In this document: positions 22,683 through 34,833 of the stretch, in pieces
How the letters are laid out: the number at the start of each line of letters is the position of its first letter
Numbering within the stretch: position 1 is the first letter of the stretch
Assembly (NCBI RefSeq): GCF_000499845.2
Contig: NC_023759.2
Location: forward strand, 34,534,464-34,598,463
Length of the DNA stretch: 64,000 bases
Direction of reading: 5' to 3'
DNA from: Phaseolus vulgaris
Lineage: Eukaryota > Streptophyta > Magnoliopsida > Fabales > Fabaceae
The notes under the pieces: model-generated
Told to the model about the DNA's origin: nothing
Databases searched by the model: none
Seen by the model: only the letters and a program-made list of their open reading frames with translations
Position numbers and translations under genes: made by a program

Positions 22683-23908
22683 CTATAGTGTTGATAACCT
22701 CTCGGTTACCTCTCGCCTCCCTGGGGGGTCGTCCCTCGCAGGTTGTCGGTCGCCTCTATTATCTTGGTTATTTCGGTCGCGTTGAGGTAACCTCGTCCGC
22801 CTAGGTGGATCCGCCCGGCGGGGTGGGTCTCGGCCATTCCTGACGAAACGGCGGAGATGACCAGCCTGGATAAGTTCCTCGATCTTATCCTTAAGGGCCT
22901 GACACTCCTTGATCGAGTGTCCGGTGTTTTGGTGGTACCGACACTGCTTTCTCTGGTCGGCGTTGTTTGGACTGATCACCTTCCTTGGAGGAAGGATCAA
23001 CTCGACGTTGAGGGTCTCGTCCAAAATCCTCCCCCTCTCGTTGTCAGGGGTGTGTATCTTGAGAACTGGATTGGCCGATCCTGGTTGTCTCGGCATCGGT
23101 CATTTCTTTGACTCGGTCGCCCTTGGCGGTCCTTGTTTTCCTTGTTTTTCTCCTCGCTGGCCTCGACACGGGCCTGGTTGCGGAATTCTCTTAGCTCTTC
23201 TAGCTGCATGTACTTGGCAGTTCTCTTTCTCAGTTCGTCCTGGCTGTCAGCCGGCTGCATGCACAGGTTGTCGGCAAAGGGCCCCAGACGTAGGGCTGTC
23301 AGCATGTGGTGCATGGCAACATACGGGCTCAGATTCTGGATGCTCATTGCCACCTTATTGAACCTGTCAACAAAAGTTCTCAGCGACTCTCCCTTCTCCT
23401 GGCGATGCCCACCAGGGCGATGGAGGTCAGGTGGTGTGGCCGGTTGGTCGCGAATTGTGTTTCGAAATTTGCCACGAGTGTGGTTGATGGAGTTGGGTGA
23501 GAGCTTAGTGCACCAACTAAGGGTTGCTCCCTTCAAGGATGTTGGAAACACTCGGCACAACACAGCGTCATCCGAGGTGTAGAGACTCATATGGGTGGTG
23601 TAAGCGTCTATATGCTCGTCCGGGTCGGTCGACCAGTCATATCGGTCTCGGTTGAAACCCTTCCACTTCTCACGCAATGGGACTTCGATAATGTTATTGG
23701 TCAAGGGGTGTCGGCGGGTCGAGTCGACCGTCAGGGTCGTCCGGGCGGACCTGATCAGGCACGACTCGTCGTCCATCTCGGTCTCCCGGGTAGGGGCTCG
23801 GCCTCTCGTCCCCTCGGTCACATCTGGGTTGGGGGGAGAGGTGTAGGACTTGCCGACAACGTTCGTCGGTATGACAGAAGATCCTCCCTCCCCCAACTTC
23901 TTTTTCAT
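22683..23908 (-). pseudogene. Ty3 gag with Tat-type zinc finger, frameshifted
   Basis: The upstream frame (23908-22997) contains the gag capsid core, for example DPDEHIDAYTTHMSLYTSDD and FPTSLKGATLSWCTKL, and LRTFVDRFNKVAMSIQN. Reading continues in another frame (23096-22683) with CRYHQNTGHSIKEC, the Tat-type CxH..GHxxxxC finger, and EELIQAGHLRRFV. One frameshift lies near 23040-23100 and another near 22640-22690. Gag would coat genomic RNA; not functional as it stands. Confidence 0.85.
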
Positions 23909-24099
23909 CTCTTCGTTCTCCCTACGGAGAACTTGTAGCTCCTGCTCATTTTTCTGAGCAGTCTCCTCGGGTCTTCTTTCTCATCTCGGCCATCTCTCAC
24001 TGGAGAGAAAGCAGCAACATCGTTTGGTCGGCTTCGGTCATTCTCTCCATGCTTCTGGTTGAAACCATCTACTTTTTTCTTTCAGCTAGTTTCTCTCGG

Positions 24100-24117
24100 C
24101 CCCACGGTGGGCGCCAA
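24100..24117 (-). other. Primer-binding site of the Tat-lineage element
   Basis: TTGGCGCCCACCGTGGGG in element sense, two bases inside the LTR end. This phrase is characteristic of the primer sites of Tat and related Ty3 elements. Confidence 0.75.
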
Positions 24118-24118
24118 T

Positions 24119-24790
24119 TGTTCCTACTAGGGAGATGGGACCTAGAGAACTGTTGAAGTCTTCTTCTCCTTCCTTCGGTTGGTCAGGTTGCTGGGTGATG
24201 AACTGGGATTCTCCTCGTCCTCCTGCTTCTCATTCGGCACTCGGTCTCGGGTGAAAACTGGATGGTGGGGGTACCTGCAAAGACACTCCGACGCTCAAGT
24301 CAGTAAAGCGGGTGATAGTGTTCTGGTAGGTGAACAATAATAAATGACATACCTTACTCCTTGGGATGCGTGCTATTTATATTATTTTAATGGGCCTACC
24401 TTGTTGGGCCCGTTTATCGAGGTGGATACAACTTAGGGTTGTATTACCTAATTCTTAATGGTGGATTAACTTTACTGACCTTGGTTTGAGCGTTAGTGAT
24501 AATTAGGGTTGGCCGTCAGCCAAGTTTCCCTAGTATGCGTCGGCCATCGACTAGATTTCTCTGGTCTTGGTCATCTCGGCCAGCTCTTCTAAGGTCTCGG
24601 CCATGTAGACTGTCGGTCTCGTCGTTCGGCCAAGTCTCTCAGGTCTCGGCCGACAATTGTTCCTTTGGTCTCGGTCAGGTTGACCTGGTCTCGGTCAGGT
24701 TGACCTGATCTCGGGCAGTCAGGTAGGTCTCGGGCAGTCAGGTGGGTCTCGGGCAGCCAGGTGGGTCTCGGCCTCGCCCATACCAGTACA
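24119..24790 (-). repeat. 5' LTR of the Tat-lineage element
   Basis: In element sense it starts TGTACTGGTATGGGC (24790) and ends GTAGGAACA (24119) next to the primer site, 672 bases. The outer part holds tandem phrases around GGTCTCGGGCAGTCAGGT (24670-24775). A weak relative of this LTR appears at about 53030-53130. Confidence 0.75.
24670..24775 (-). repeat. Short tandem repeats inside the Ty3 LTR
   Basis: On the plus strand GGTCTCGGTCAGGTTGACCT is repeated twice and then GGTCTCGGGCAGTCAGGT three times with small changes, a period of about 19-20 bases. Each contains GGTCTCG. Confidence 0.8.
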
Positions 24791-27069
24791 ATAATATTGT
24801 GAAACTTAACATTTCATTAGACTAATACATTAGATAACAGTAATCATCTATCATCTCATAAAACACATGTATAATAACATGTATTGCGAGTTGTCATAAT
24901 TTGTTTTAAGGTGTTTATAAATTATAAAAATGTAAATTATTGTGTTTATTTGTACTATGAGAAGTTTAAGAAATGATTTAACTGTATACAACTTCAAGTC
25001 ATATTTGGTTATTTCAAATATGTAAGTGGTGTACATTATGTGTACATGTTTTACTCATTCATTTTTTTTTCTAAAGAGTTAAAAGTCATTTTTCTTAGCT
25101 AGTAGATTTATAGCAAGGAACCTAGATTAAGAGTCTTCTCTTAAAATTCATTCTGGTCAAAAGTAGATTGAGAGAGTATTCTCTTTTGTATGATTTGGTC
25201 CATGTACTCGCTACAACAAAAATGTTATTATAAACTAAAAATTATTGTCTAAAATTAAATAAGTGAAGCCTAAACTTTAAGCAACGGTCTAAAAAATATT
25301 CAATCCTGAAATATAAAACGGTGAACAGCGTTGTCACAGACTACTTATTTTTTTCCTTTCGTCATTGTCATAGGCTACTTATTTAAAAGATATATATATA
25401 TATATATATATAATAATCTACATAAACTAAAGTATTTTTTTCAATTTAACATAGGAATAAAAATAAATTACTACAATTTTGGTCAAACTAATAAAAAGGT
25501 TTAATTAAATTTTAATGTGGATATATTTTCAGTTGAATATCTGTAGTTTATTTTTTTCCAGCTAACTAGGTGATATAGTTGTTATCTTGTCACATTGCTT
25601 ACTTGTCTTCATGTGTCATGAAATGAAAGGTGAGATTTTGTGATTAATTTAAAACGATGTTACAATAAAATGTTAAATGAGTTTTATTATTTTGATTGAA
25701 AACGTGTTGTATACACCATCATCAATGTAGATAACAATTCTCAAGTCATTGTAAGCGACGACGACAATCTCTTTACATTATAGGTGATGATGTAAAAATC
25801 ATTAGAGAACATCGTAACCTGATTATCCAACACATTTTTAATTAAAATAATAAAAATAATTTTTCATCTTATATTAATCACAATATTATCTTATATTAAT
25901 AAAAAAAACTCACATATTTTAACAATAAAGACAAACAACCTGATGAAAAAAATAATAAGTAAATAAAACATATTACAAAGGTTACATATGAATGTATTCC
26001 TATTTCTATTTTAGGCAGGCAATGGTTTAGACCATTGACATGTTTAATTTTTAATATTACATACTGTAGTGTAAATTATTTAATATGAGAACTTTGTATA
26101 ATTTAATATTTGATTTAATTGGATGAGTCTGCGATTGAGAATGTATTAAAGAGTGTGAGATTTATGTATTTAGTTATAAGATGCTTAATATATGGACATT
26201 TATGCATTTGGTAATATTTATGTGTTTGGTTAACATTTTTGGATTGGGTAAGGAAAGAAGAATAAAAAGTGAATTTTTTTGTATTAAAAAAATTGATAGA
26301 TTTATCTGAAAAGTTTATAATAAATGTGATTGATGTGATTAATTTTTTATTTATTTTTATTTTAATAATATTATATTATATTAATTTTTTATTTATATTA
26401 TAATAAATAAAAACATAAATATTTAATAAAAATTAATAATATAATCAAAATTATAATTGATTATATTATAATACATCATCAATTACGTTAACATCATCAA
26501 AATCGATTACACATGAGACTTTCTTTACAAATATGCTCTCAACTGAGAAAGTTAAGATTAAAATTTTATCTTGATTTTTGTGTTTTCACATTTTTAATAC
26601 ATTGATTTTATAATTTTTCTTTCTTCTTTTAATACATGTAAATAGTAATTTACCCAATTCAAACACACTTTTATTCTTTGTATAATTTGTGATTTTTCTG
26701 AATTAAATACTATTATAGGAGAACAAACAAGTCAGAATAAAATTAATATGTTTGATTTGCAAATTCCATGAGCTAAAAGAAAACAAATTCTGATAACTTA
26801 ACTGTCTATGCCTAGAAACAGGATATGATGCACCAAGTTCATGATTTGATGTGACTTTAAATGGCCAACAGAATGTGATTTATTTACTCTTTGACCAGTG
26901 ATTTTGCTATGACTTATAACTTTCAAACACTTGTGAGCTAAATATACACACGTAGGAACAAGGCACAAGGGAGACGATGATATCACGGCTGCAAGTAAGG
27001 ATTTTGTTTGGATGGGGAGAGATCTGATCTGAGTCAGTGAGTGAGATCTGGAATATGAATCTTTAATAT
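24791..27069. other. AT-rich spacer before methyltransferase copy 2
   Basis: No gene is seen. Contains a (TA)n run at 25391-25412. CGCTACAACAAAAATG at about 25210 resembles a decayed CACTA-type end (CACTACAACAAAAAT). A phrase GTGTTTGGTTAAC..GGATTGGGTAA (about 26226-26252) and a rough inverted match TTACCCAATTCAAACACAC (26650-26668) outline a possible 450-base MITE with imperfect ends. Both are weak. Confidence 0.4.
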
Positions 27070-27102
27070 ATGGCACACAATTGGGGCCTAAGAACAAGAG
27101 AA

Positions 27103-28146
27103 ATGGCAGAGCCATTGGTGAAGCAATTTCCAGATGCAAGACCAGGTTATCCTCCAAAACTCTTCCAATTCATTGCTTCAAAGACTCCCTCTCACGACCT
27201 AGCTTGGGACGTTGGCACTGGAATAGGCACAGCAGCCAAATCCGTATATCACTTCTCTATCTCCATTTTTTTTACAGCTAATATTTTTATAATGTAGGTT
27301 CAGGTAGAAGTCATTACTGTATTGAAATTTGACAGTGTTTGTGATATAGTGAGTGACATTTGCCATGTATCTATTGTGTCTGATAGCCAGAGTCCTTGTG
27401 TCATGTGTATAAATATTGTACAACTTTAAATCTCAGAAATTTAGTATTGATTTTGCACTTTAACAGAAATGAATTTGTGATTTCAGTTAGCTGAGATATA
27501 CAAGAATGTGATAGCCACAGATGCTAGTGAAAAACAACTTGAGTTTGCAACCAAGCTCCCTAATGTGAGATACCAATACACCCCTTCAACAATGTCCATG
27601 GCCGAGGTTGAAGAAATGGTGGCACCTAAGGGAACCATAGACCTTGTGACAGTAGCCGAAGCCATGCATTGGTTTGACCTCCCAACTTTCTACCAACAGG
27701 TCAAGTGGGTTCTTAAGAAGCCTCATGGAGTAATTGCTGCTTGGTGCTACTATTTGCCAAGAGTTAGTGATGCAGTAGACACTGTTCTTGATCAATTATA
27801 TTCCACAGAAGCAAGTGTTTATTGGGATTCAGCATGTAAACTATTTGATGATAAATATGCAAGCATAGAGTTTCCATTTGAGCTTGTAGAAGGAGCAGAT
27901 CACACAGGACCCTTTGAGTTTGTGACAGAGAATGAGATGAATTTAGATGATTTCTTGACTTACATAAGATCATGGTCAGCATATCAGACAGCAAAGCAGA
28001 AAGGAGTGGAGCTTCTCGGGGAGGATGTAGTTAAAAAGCTTAAACTTGCTTGGGGTGAAGATGCTAAAAAGATTGTCAAATTTCCTGTTTATCTTAGAAT
28101 TGGAAAAGTAGGGAATGCTGAACAGGAAATGATTACCTTTTCATGA
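27103..28146 (+). CDS. SAM-dependent methyltransferase (type 11 family), copy 2
   Basis: Two exons, 27103-27243 and 27487-28146, with a 243-base GT-AG intron in phase 0 at exactly the same codon position as in copy 1; 266 residues. The start MAEPLVKQFPDARPGYPP is chosen by similarity to copy 1; an in-frame ATG at 27070 would add 11 residues but lies in a TATA-like stretch. Relative to copy 1 it lacks three residues after VKQ, its SAM loop reads DVGTGIGTAA instead of DVGTGSGQAA, and it has a longer C-terminus ending EQEMITFS. The glycines of the loop are kept, as are IATDASEKQLEFA and TVAEAMHWFDLP. No stop or frameshift is present, so it is probably active; substrate unknown. Confidence 0.9.
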
Positions 28147-28535
28147 GATGGAGCTAGTAACATCTTTTATCCATTCATTAAATAATTTAGCTTTATTAGT
28201 AGTATTTGAATCGTTGTATTAATCTGTTTGAGGTTTGAAAATATATACAATTAAAACATTGTGGTCATCAATTGTAGTTGTTAACTGTAATGTAATACCT
28301 TACTTAGGTTGGCTGTTAAGGATGTGTGAAATCAAAAACTTCTATTTTTTTCAAGAAAACCTATCCAAATGTATATCCAGATTGAGTTTCTGTGCAATTT
28401 GCTTTTGCGTTTCTAATTTCATATGTAACCTTTGTAATAATAGGTATCGTATTTTTTTTGTTAACATATATATTCACATTTTTTTTTTGTATTTGTCCCA
28501 TAAAAAATACAAAGTAATTTATTTAATTGAATATG
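28147..28535. other. 3' flank of methyltransferase copy 2
   Basis: AT-rich, no gene seen; probably includes the 3' untranslated region. It ends at the TTTAA target-site duplication of the nested complex. Confidence 0.5.
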
Positions 28536-28560
28536 TTTAATAATACGATAGATAATCTTC

Positions 28561-30005
28561 TCGCCCCCTTCCTATTTTTAGTTGTGGCAGAGGGATTGAT
28601 AGGGGTTGTCAAACAAGCGGTAGACAAGGATATGCTTTGGAGTGTGGAGGTAGGGACTAAAAAAGTAAAGGCTAGCATGCTACATTTTGCAGATGACACA
28701 ATTTTTTTCTGCAAGGATAATACCCACAATGTGATGGTCATAAAATCTATGCTATGCTGCTTTGAGTTGGTTTCTAGACTAAAAGTCAATTTTTCAAAAA
28801 GCCGATTGGGAGGGGTGAGCGTAAGACAACCCCAATTGTGGATGTACGCGTCTATCCTTAATTGTGAGGTTATGAAGGTTCCTTTCACATACCTGGATAT
28901 GGAGGTGGGCGGTAACCACCGAAGAACTAATTTTTGGGGCAAAGTCACTGAAAAGACAAGGAAAAGATTGGACAGGTGGAAAGGGAAATTTCTATCAATG
29001 GCGGGGAGAATATGTATGCTCAAATCGGTTTTATCGTCAATACCCCTGTTTTATATGTCGTTCTATAAGACCAAAGTCAGTGGTAGATACAATTAAGAAG
29101 ATCCAGAGAAAGTTTTTATGGGGCTGGGGGAAGGAAGGTAAGAAGATAGCATGGGTGGCATGGGAAAAGGTGTGCGAATCTAGAGAGGCGGGTGGACTAG
29201 GTATTAAAGATATAAGGACATTTAACGAGGCGTTATTGGGGAAATGGATTTGGCGAATGCAGTCATAGGAGGGAGGTTTGTGGAGGGAAGTGTTGGATTC
29301 AAAGTATGGTGGGTGGAGAGAACTAAGAAGAGCAGTCAAAAGTTATAAGGAGTCAAATTGGTGGAAAGATTTAAAGAAAGTGTGGTTGTTGGAAGAATGG
29401 GGGAATTGCTTGGAAGACGAAATTTCGTGAAAGTTGGGGGATGGCAAAGATATAAGGTTTTGGGAAGACAAGTGGTTAGAAAATGAGGTCTTCAAAGTAA
29501 AATTTCCGAGGCTATTTTCCATTGGTAATGAAAAGTCTGTTAGCCTTTCACAAGTAGGTTTTTGGAATAACGACACATGGTGTTGGAAAGTGGCATGGAG
29601 ATATAATCTTTTCGAGTGGGAAATCGGTGAGGAAAACTAAGTCACGTCGTTGTTAGATAAAAAAAAACCTTATTAAAAGAGTCCAGGGATCAATGGATAT
29701 GGAAGGCGGCAGAAAAATTATCTTATACGGTTAACTCAGCTTATAATTGTTTAAGAACAAGGGACGAAGGATCCAATAGTACATTGTATGAGACTCTTTG
29801 GAGCATCAAGGCGTTACCTTCAGCATTAACTACTGCCTGGAGAGTTTTGAATGACAGGCTTCCGACGCGTGCTAATTTGGAGAGAAGAGGGTTAATCCTG
29901 GAAAGCAATAGGTGTGCTATGTGTGGGGAAGATGAGGAAAGTGGAAGTCATGTATTCTTCGAATGTAGAATAGCCTGGAGAGTATGGTGTCTCTGTAGTG
30001 AATAG
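28561..30005 (+). pseudogene. LINE reverse transcriptase C-terminal part and zf-RVT, disrupted
   Basis: Contains the FADD form of the catalytic motif (FADDTIFFCKDN), FSKSRLGGVS, KRLDRWKGKFLSMAGR and SVLSSIPLFYMS, the usual order after the catalytic site in plant LINEs, and later RVLNDRLPTRANLERRGL leading into the zf-RVT cysteines. The N-terminal fingers are missing through 5' truncation. Confidence 0.88.
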
Positions 30006-31311
30006 GTGGGGGAACCAACAGTGGTTTATAGGGAAGGCAAATCCCATTTCCTACAGTTTAATCTGAACTAGGCTACACAAGAGATAAACAGATATTGGAG
30101 GTGTGTTTGGATTGCAGTGGTCGGAGAAATTTGGAAACAAAGAAATCAAGTCATTTTTAAGGAAGGTTGAGCAGACAACTCTGAAATCTTCACTTTGGCT
30201 CAACTAAAGGCGTGTACGTGGCTTACCAGCAAAGAGAATCTAGCTGAATTTACATATGCCCACTGGTGCATAAATCCTATGGAATGTCTGAAATATATCC
30301 GGAAGAGAAGATGAAGAAGGAGGTGTTTGTTTTAATAGGAGGAAGTCTCGTAATTTACAGTTGTAAACTATTTTTAATTTTGTTGTCATGATGTTTATGT
30401 TAGAGAGCTAGTTATTAGTTGTTTGCAGGTCCACTGAAGTCACGACAAAGGTGATTCAAAGCTTGGTTATGGTTGAAAGATATGATTAATGTTTTTCATG
30501 TTGGGTTCCCTGATTGGATTCTTTATCATGTTATATGTTTGAAATTAAAAGGGTAGTATTAGGGTGGGGTTAGGTGCTGGATGGGATCCTTTGTTTTTTT
30601 CGTTATCTTCATATGTATCTGAATTACCTATTTTGTGCATTAGCTATTGGTTAGAATTGTATATCTATGTCTATTGGTTGGAAAGGTCTTATGGTAGGGA
30701 TGCAGGGACAATGATTCTCTTAGTGGTGGATTCATATGCATGTTACAAGAAGGGCGCTGAGGAAGGGACAAGGAAGATGATGGTGTAGAAGTGATTTATT
30801 AAGCAGAAAAGGGTCCTAGGTTAATTTTTGCAGCAGCAAGCAGGACAAAGGTTTGTTGAGGGGTCGGCTAGGCAAAAATCTGACCAGTAAACCCATGTCC
30901 AAATGCTGGTCAACATTATACAATTTTTGTAGAAGCATGTTTTTTGTGTGGTTGTTAGACCAACTCCTGGTGCTTAAAAGATGAGGGTGTGCGAAGTTTT
31001 TTGTACCTATTAGAAGTAGACCGGCAGTAGAGGTCGTGCCTCACTTTGTCAATAAAATGTAGTGCACAAGGTAGTAGGTTTGGTATTGCTGCAATGGGTA
31101 GGAAGCTAGCTAGACTTCAAGTTTTTAGATTGTTAAAATTCCAGTAGCTAGATAGCCATTAAGGTTTTGGTTTGTTGGTTTTTGCAAAACTAGTTATGTT
31201 TGGGTAGGGGTTGTTTAAATAGTTTAAGATTCTTGAGTTAAGTGGTGTGTCACTTAATCTTGCTTTGCTTTGTTGATTGCTTAAACTAGGAATATCTTAT
31301 GTATAAGGGTT

Positions 31312-31332
31312 GGGACACCCATAAAGTGTTCC
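31312..31332 (+). other. Conserved 3' hairpin of the LINE RNA
   Basis: GGGACAC (31312-31318) pairs with GTGTTCC (31326-31332), including one G-T pair, around a 7-base loop. It occupies the same place as the hairpin at 13337-13357 in the other truncated LINE, after the shared phrase GTATAAGGGTTG. Confidence 0.6.
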
Positions 31333-31689
31333 ATTTTATTCTATTAATTCATTGCTGATAAAAAAACGATAGATAATCTTCGATGTTACCAACATTTTGT
31401 GGAAGCGGAACAAAAAAAGAAAGAACTAAGGTAGAGAGAAGCAAAACAAGAATCAGAAAAGCAAGAACGCAAAGAGATAAAGGGAGAAAGAAAAGAGAAA
31501 CGAGATAGAAGAAGTAAAAACGTCTATATTGAATAGTGTCTTTATAGAGAAAAGCAATGGAATAATAAGCATAAAAGCGAAAGATTGGCCAAAACAAGCG
31601 GCCCAAAGAGAAAAGTAGTGCAAAAAGAAAAAGGGACTTAGGCCTGAACATAAAATAATTTATCACCTCCCTCAAGCTGGGAATAGATA

Positions 31690-33387
31690 TTTTTCATTTC
31701 CAACTTGGATTGAAGATGCTTGAACGTAGAAGGAGGCAGCGACTTAGTGAAGATGTCAGTAGTCTGCATGGAGGAGGAGATGGGGAGTAGTTTGATCAAC
31801 CCATCATTAAGCTTTTTTCGAACAAAATGGCAATCTGATTGGATGCAATCTGTATAGCTGTCTAATTTTCACAGTATAAAATGGTTGATTGTGTTTATGA
31901 AATTCCAAGGTCTAAGAGGATATAAGTGAGTCATTGTATTTCACTAGTAGTAGCAATCATTGCTCTGTACTTAGCCTTAGAAGAGCTTCTGAAGATGATT
32001 TTTTGTTTCTTTGATTTTCAGGAGATAAGAGACTCTCCGAGATATGTGGAGAAATCAGTGATTGACTTTCTTGTCTTGGGACAAGAAGCCGAATCAGAGT
32101 TGTAAGCTTTTAGTTGATGGAATTTTGTAGATGAGAGAAAGATACCATTACGAGGAACAATCTTAAGATAACGAAGAATCTAAAAAGTAATTTGGTGGTG
32201 AGTTGACGTGGGTGCTGAAACAAATTGATTGATTTTATTCACACTAAAAGCAATATATGGTCTTGTGTTGGTAAGATAGATTAACCTCCTGATGAGTGTT
32301 AAGAAGTGGATTCTCCGTCATTCAGCGAGACACCTAGATCACTAGAAATACGGGAAAGTGAACCATGGATGTAGGAACAAGGTCACAATCAAGCACCCCG
32401 ATTTATTGTAAGAGGTTCAATGTATACTTCCTTTGAGAGAGGTGGATGTCGACATTGTTGCGTGCAACTTCTAAGCCCATAAAAAACGTGATATCACCTA
32501 GATCTTTTATCTTAAAATGTTGGTGCAACTGATTGGTTATGTGAGTGATTTCCTCATTGTTATTTTCAGTTAAAATAGTGTCATCCACATATACAAGAAT
32601 GGAAATGAGGTTAGTATAATGCTTTTTTTTTAAAAAAAAAACAAACAATGATCATTAGAAGATAAAACGTAAGTAAAAATTGGAACAATTTGGCATACCA
32701 ATGTTGGCCAACATGGCGCAGACCATAGAGGGAGCGTTGTAACTTGCGTTTGCATTTGGAATAGCCGTCCCAAGAGGAGGCTTCATGTAAACTTCTTCAA
32801 AAAGATCTCCAACGGCAACCAATATCTTTCTTTCCCAATGGAAGAGAGATAAGTTTCCATGTGTGATTAGCAGAAAGAGCATCCAACTCTGCCTCCATTG
32901 CTTGTTTCCAACAAGCATGTTTGGAGGCTTCCTCATAATTATGAGGTTCAGTATGTGATGAAATGGAAGAAATAATTGTTTAAAATTGGAAGACAATGCA
33001 TGATATGATACAAAATTAGTAATAGGATATTTAGAGCTTACAGTGTGTGTAGAAGGCAAAATGGAATTCTTCAAGGTTAACTAAAGTTCTCTTGGAACGA
33101 GTGGACCTTCCGATGGATTAGAAAAAATGTGTTCAATAGGAACCATATTCTTGGTTTTAGCAGTACAATTATCAGAGAAAGAAATTCATAATTGGAATTA
33201 TAAGATAAAGGAGTAGGTAAAGATAAATTGTTGGGACTCTTAGTAACATCATCTTTCAATTTATAAGGAAAGTGACTTTCATAAAAGATAACATGTCTTG
33301 AGACCTCAACTTTATGGTTTTGAAGATTTATAAAAAGGTATCCTTTAGTGTGAGGTTGAAAACTGAGAAAAATACCAAAAACAAAAC
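31690..33387 (-). pseudogene. Element E pol, 3' part (integrase C-terminus, reverse transcriptase, RNase H)
   Basis: Near 33350-33230 the frame reads QPHTKGYLFINLQNHKVEVS and RHVIFYESHFPYKL, the copia integrase C-terminal region. Near 32600-32403 it reads ILVYVDDTILTENN, with the catalytic YVDD, and LGDITFFMGLEVARN. Text between has frameshifts and stops. The RNase H region (31690-32400) is recognisable only in fragments. Element D breaks the coding at 33388. Confidence 0.78.
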
Positions 33388-34833
33388 TGATGACTATTTT
33401 ACGATAAGTGCACCGTGTCAGAAGTAATAAATTTTTTCTAAGGACTTCGAACCCACAAGGAACAATTAAATTCTCAAGTATAATATTCACCAAATATAAG
33501 ACAATATGTAAAAGTTTGTTGAAAAGGTTGTTTGTGTGTGAAATTTGCAAGAAATTAAATATAGGAAAGTAAAAGATTTGTATGAGTCAATTGGGAAAAT
33601 TGGGATTGGTGTTCATCCTTCTCATTAGTCTGTATTTTTCAAAAGAATATAATATTCAATATTGATTGATATTGATGTACATATAAAAATCATTCATATC
33701 AATTCCTCACATACAAAATTATTAAGAGAGTCTCTTAAATATCGATTCCTTGTATATTTATAAAAAAACTCTTTATCATTACGAACAAATGTTATAAAGC
33801 AATTAACATTTCAAATTTATTCATAGCATTTAAATATGTTAAACATTATCATTTAGGTCAGATACTTAAAAGTACTTTCCAGACAAATATAAGGATAAAT
33901 ATCATGAAAATTCAAACTTTGAGAATAAAATGATAATACCAATCATCAATCAAGAACTGAATATTATAGATAAATATCACCTCAATACATAAGAGTTTGA
34001 ACATATTACTCCCAATCCCAAAGGGAAGAATTAGTCACTCATGTTGGTCATTACAAGCATGGAAAACATGAAAAGAAGATTAAGGATGTTTCTCCTTGAC
34101 GGTTGCCTCCTCTAGGGTTTTTTTTATCTCTTTCTATTCTTTCAATGATGTCTAGGGTTATTCCTCACGCCTTCTATTTAACATAGTTGGACTTGGGCGA
34201 AGTGACATATCAATTAAGCGAGTTAGTACTTGCTTAACCAAGTTTGACGAGAAAAAGTCCAACTTCACTAGAGTGTGTTGGGTTTATTAATATCTAAGTT
34301 CAAGAGGGCGTGAATTGGACATAAAATTTTCGCAAAGAAAACTATTTAAAAAAACCTGTTAGAAAAGAACAGATTGATTTAAGGAAAAACAGATTTATTT
34401 TCTGATTTCAAGAAGTCGTTTTAGAAATATAACAAATTAATTTTAGAATCAACAGATTTAATTTCTGAGTTAACAGTTATGGACTTGTGTACAAAGAAAC
34501 AATTTGAGAAGAAGTTTAGACCTTTAACAAAGATTTAACAAAGAAATAATTTGATGATTAAAAACAAGAAATAATTTTTTTAATATGGTTTCCAAACCAA
34601 TACCTTTAACACAATCAGATTAAAAAGAAGCAGTTCTGTTAAAGTGATATTAAGTACAAAAATTAATTCTAGCAAGCAACTTTCAAAACACTTTTGGAAG
34701 CAGTTTCAAAAAGATAGAGCCTTGAACAAGATTGCTTATTTGAATTGTAAAACCAGTATTACCTAGTTAAAAAGGACAGATACTTGAATTTTAAGAAGGA
34801 TTAAATCCTTATCAGAATCTTGAAACACAGAAT

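Larger units (their letters stand above)
19885..24790 (-). mobile_element. Ty3/gypsy Tat-lineage retrotransposon, 3'-truncated
   Basis: Read on the minus strand: 5' LTR (24790-24119), primer site with the TTGGCGCCCACCGTGG signature, gag, protease, reverse transcriptase, RNase H, and a second, archaeal-type RNase H (aRNH). The double RNase H is the mark of the Tat lineage. Sequence stops near 19885, where the integrase should begin, so integrase, 3' LTR and target duplication are missing. It is strikingly GC-richer than its surroundings. Several frameshifts make it defective. Confidence 0.9.
28561..31365 (+). mobile_element. 5'-truncated L1 LINE inserted in the E 3' LTR
   Basis: Flanked by a perfect 16-base target-site duplication ACGATAGATAATCTTC at 28545-28560 and 31366-31381. 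It starts within the reverse transcriptase (PFLFLVVAEGLIGVV), includes the catalytic LHFADDTIFF, a thumb/connection region and the zf-RVT text CAMCGEDEESGSHVFFEC (near 29930), then a 1.3 kb 3' region, the hairpin at 31312-31332, GCTGATAAAA and an A tail. Stops and frameshifts (near 29095, 29268, 29430, 29640) show decay. Confidence 0.92.
28541..31665 (-). repeat. 3' LTR of element E, split by a LINE
   Basis: In element sense it starts TGATAAATTATTTTATG at 31665, runs to 31366, and after the LINE resumes with the duplicated 16 bases and ends CGTATTA at 28541, about 304 bases of LTR in all. The polypurine tract lies next to its start. Confidence 0.85.

Noticed and set aside
20169..23938. Many plus-strand open frames across the Ty3 element
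   Set aside because: High GC content leaves few stops; the minus strand carries all recognisable gag and pol motifs.
31349..31675. Membrane-like frames in the E LTRs (also 52367-52818, minus)
   Set aside because: They are translations of T-rich LTR sequence, and the two copies do not conserve a frame.
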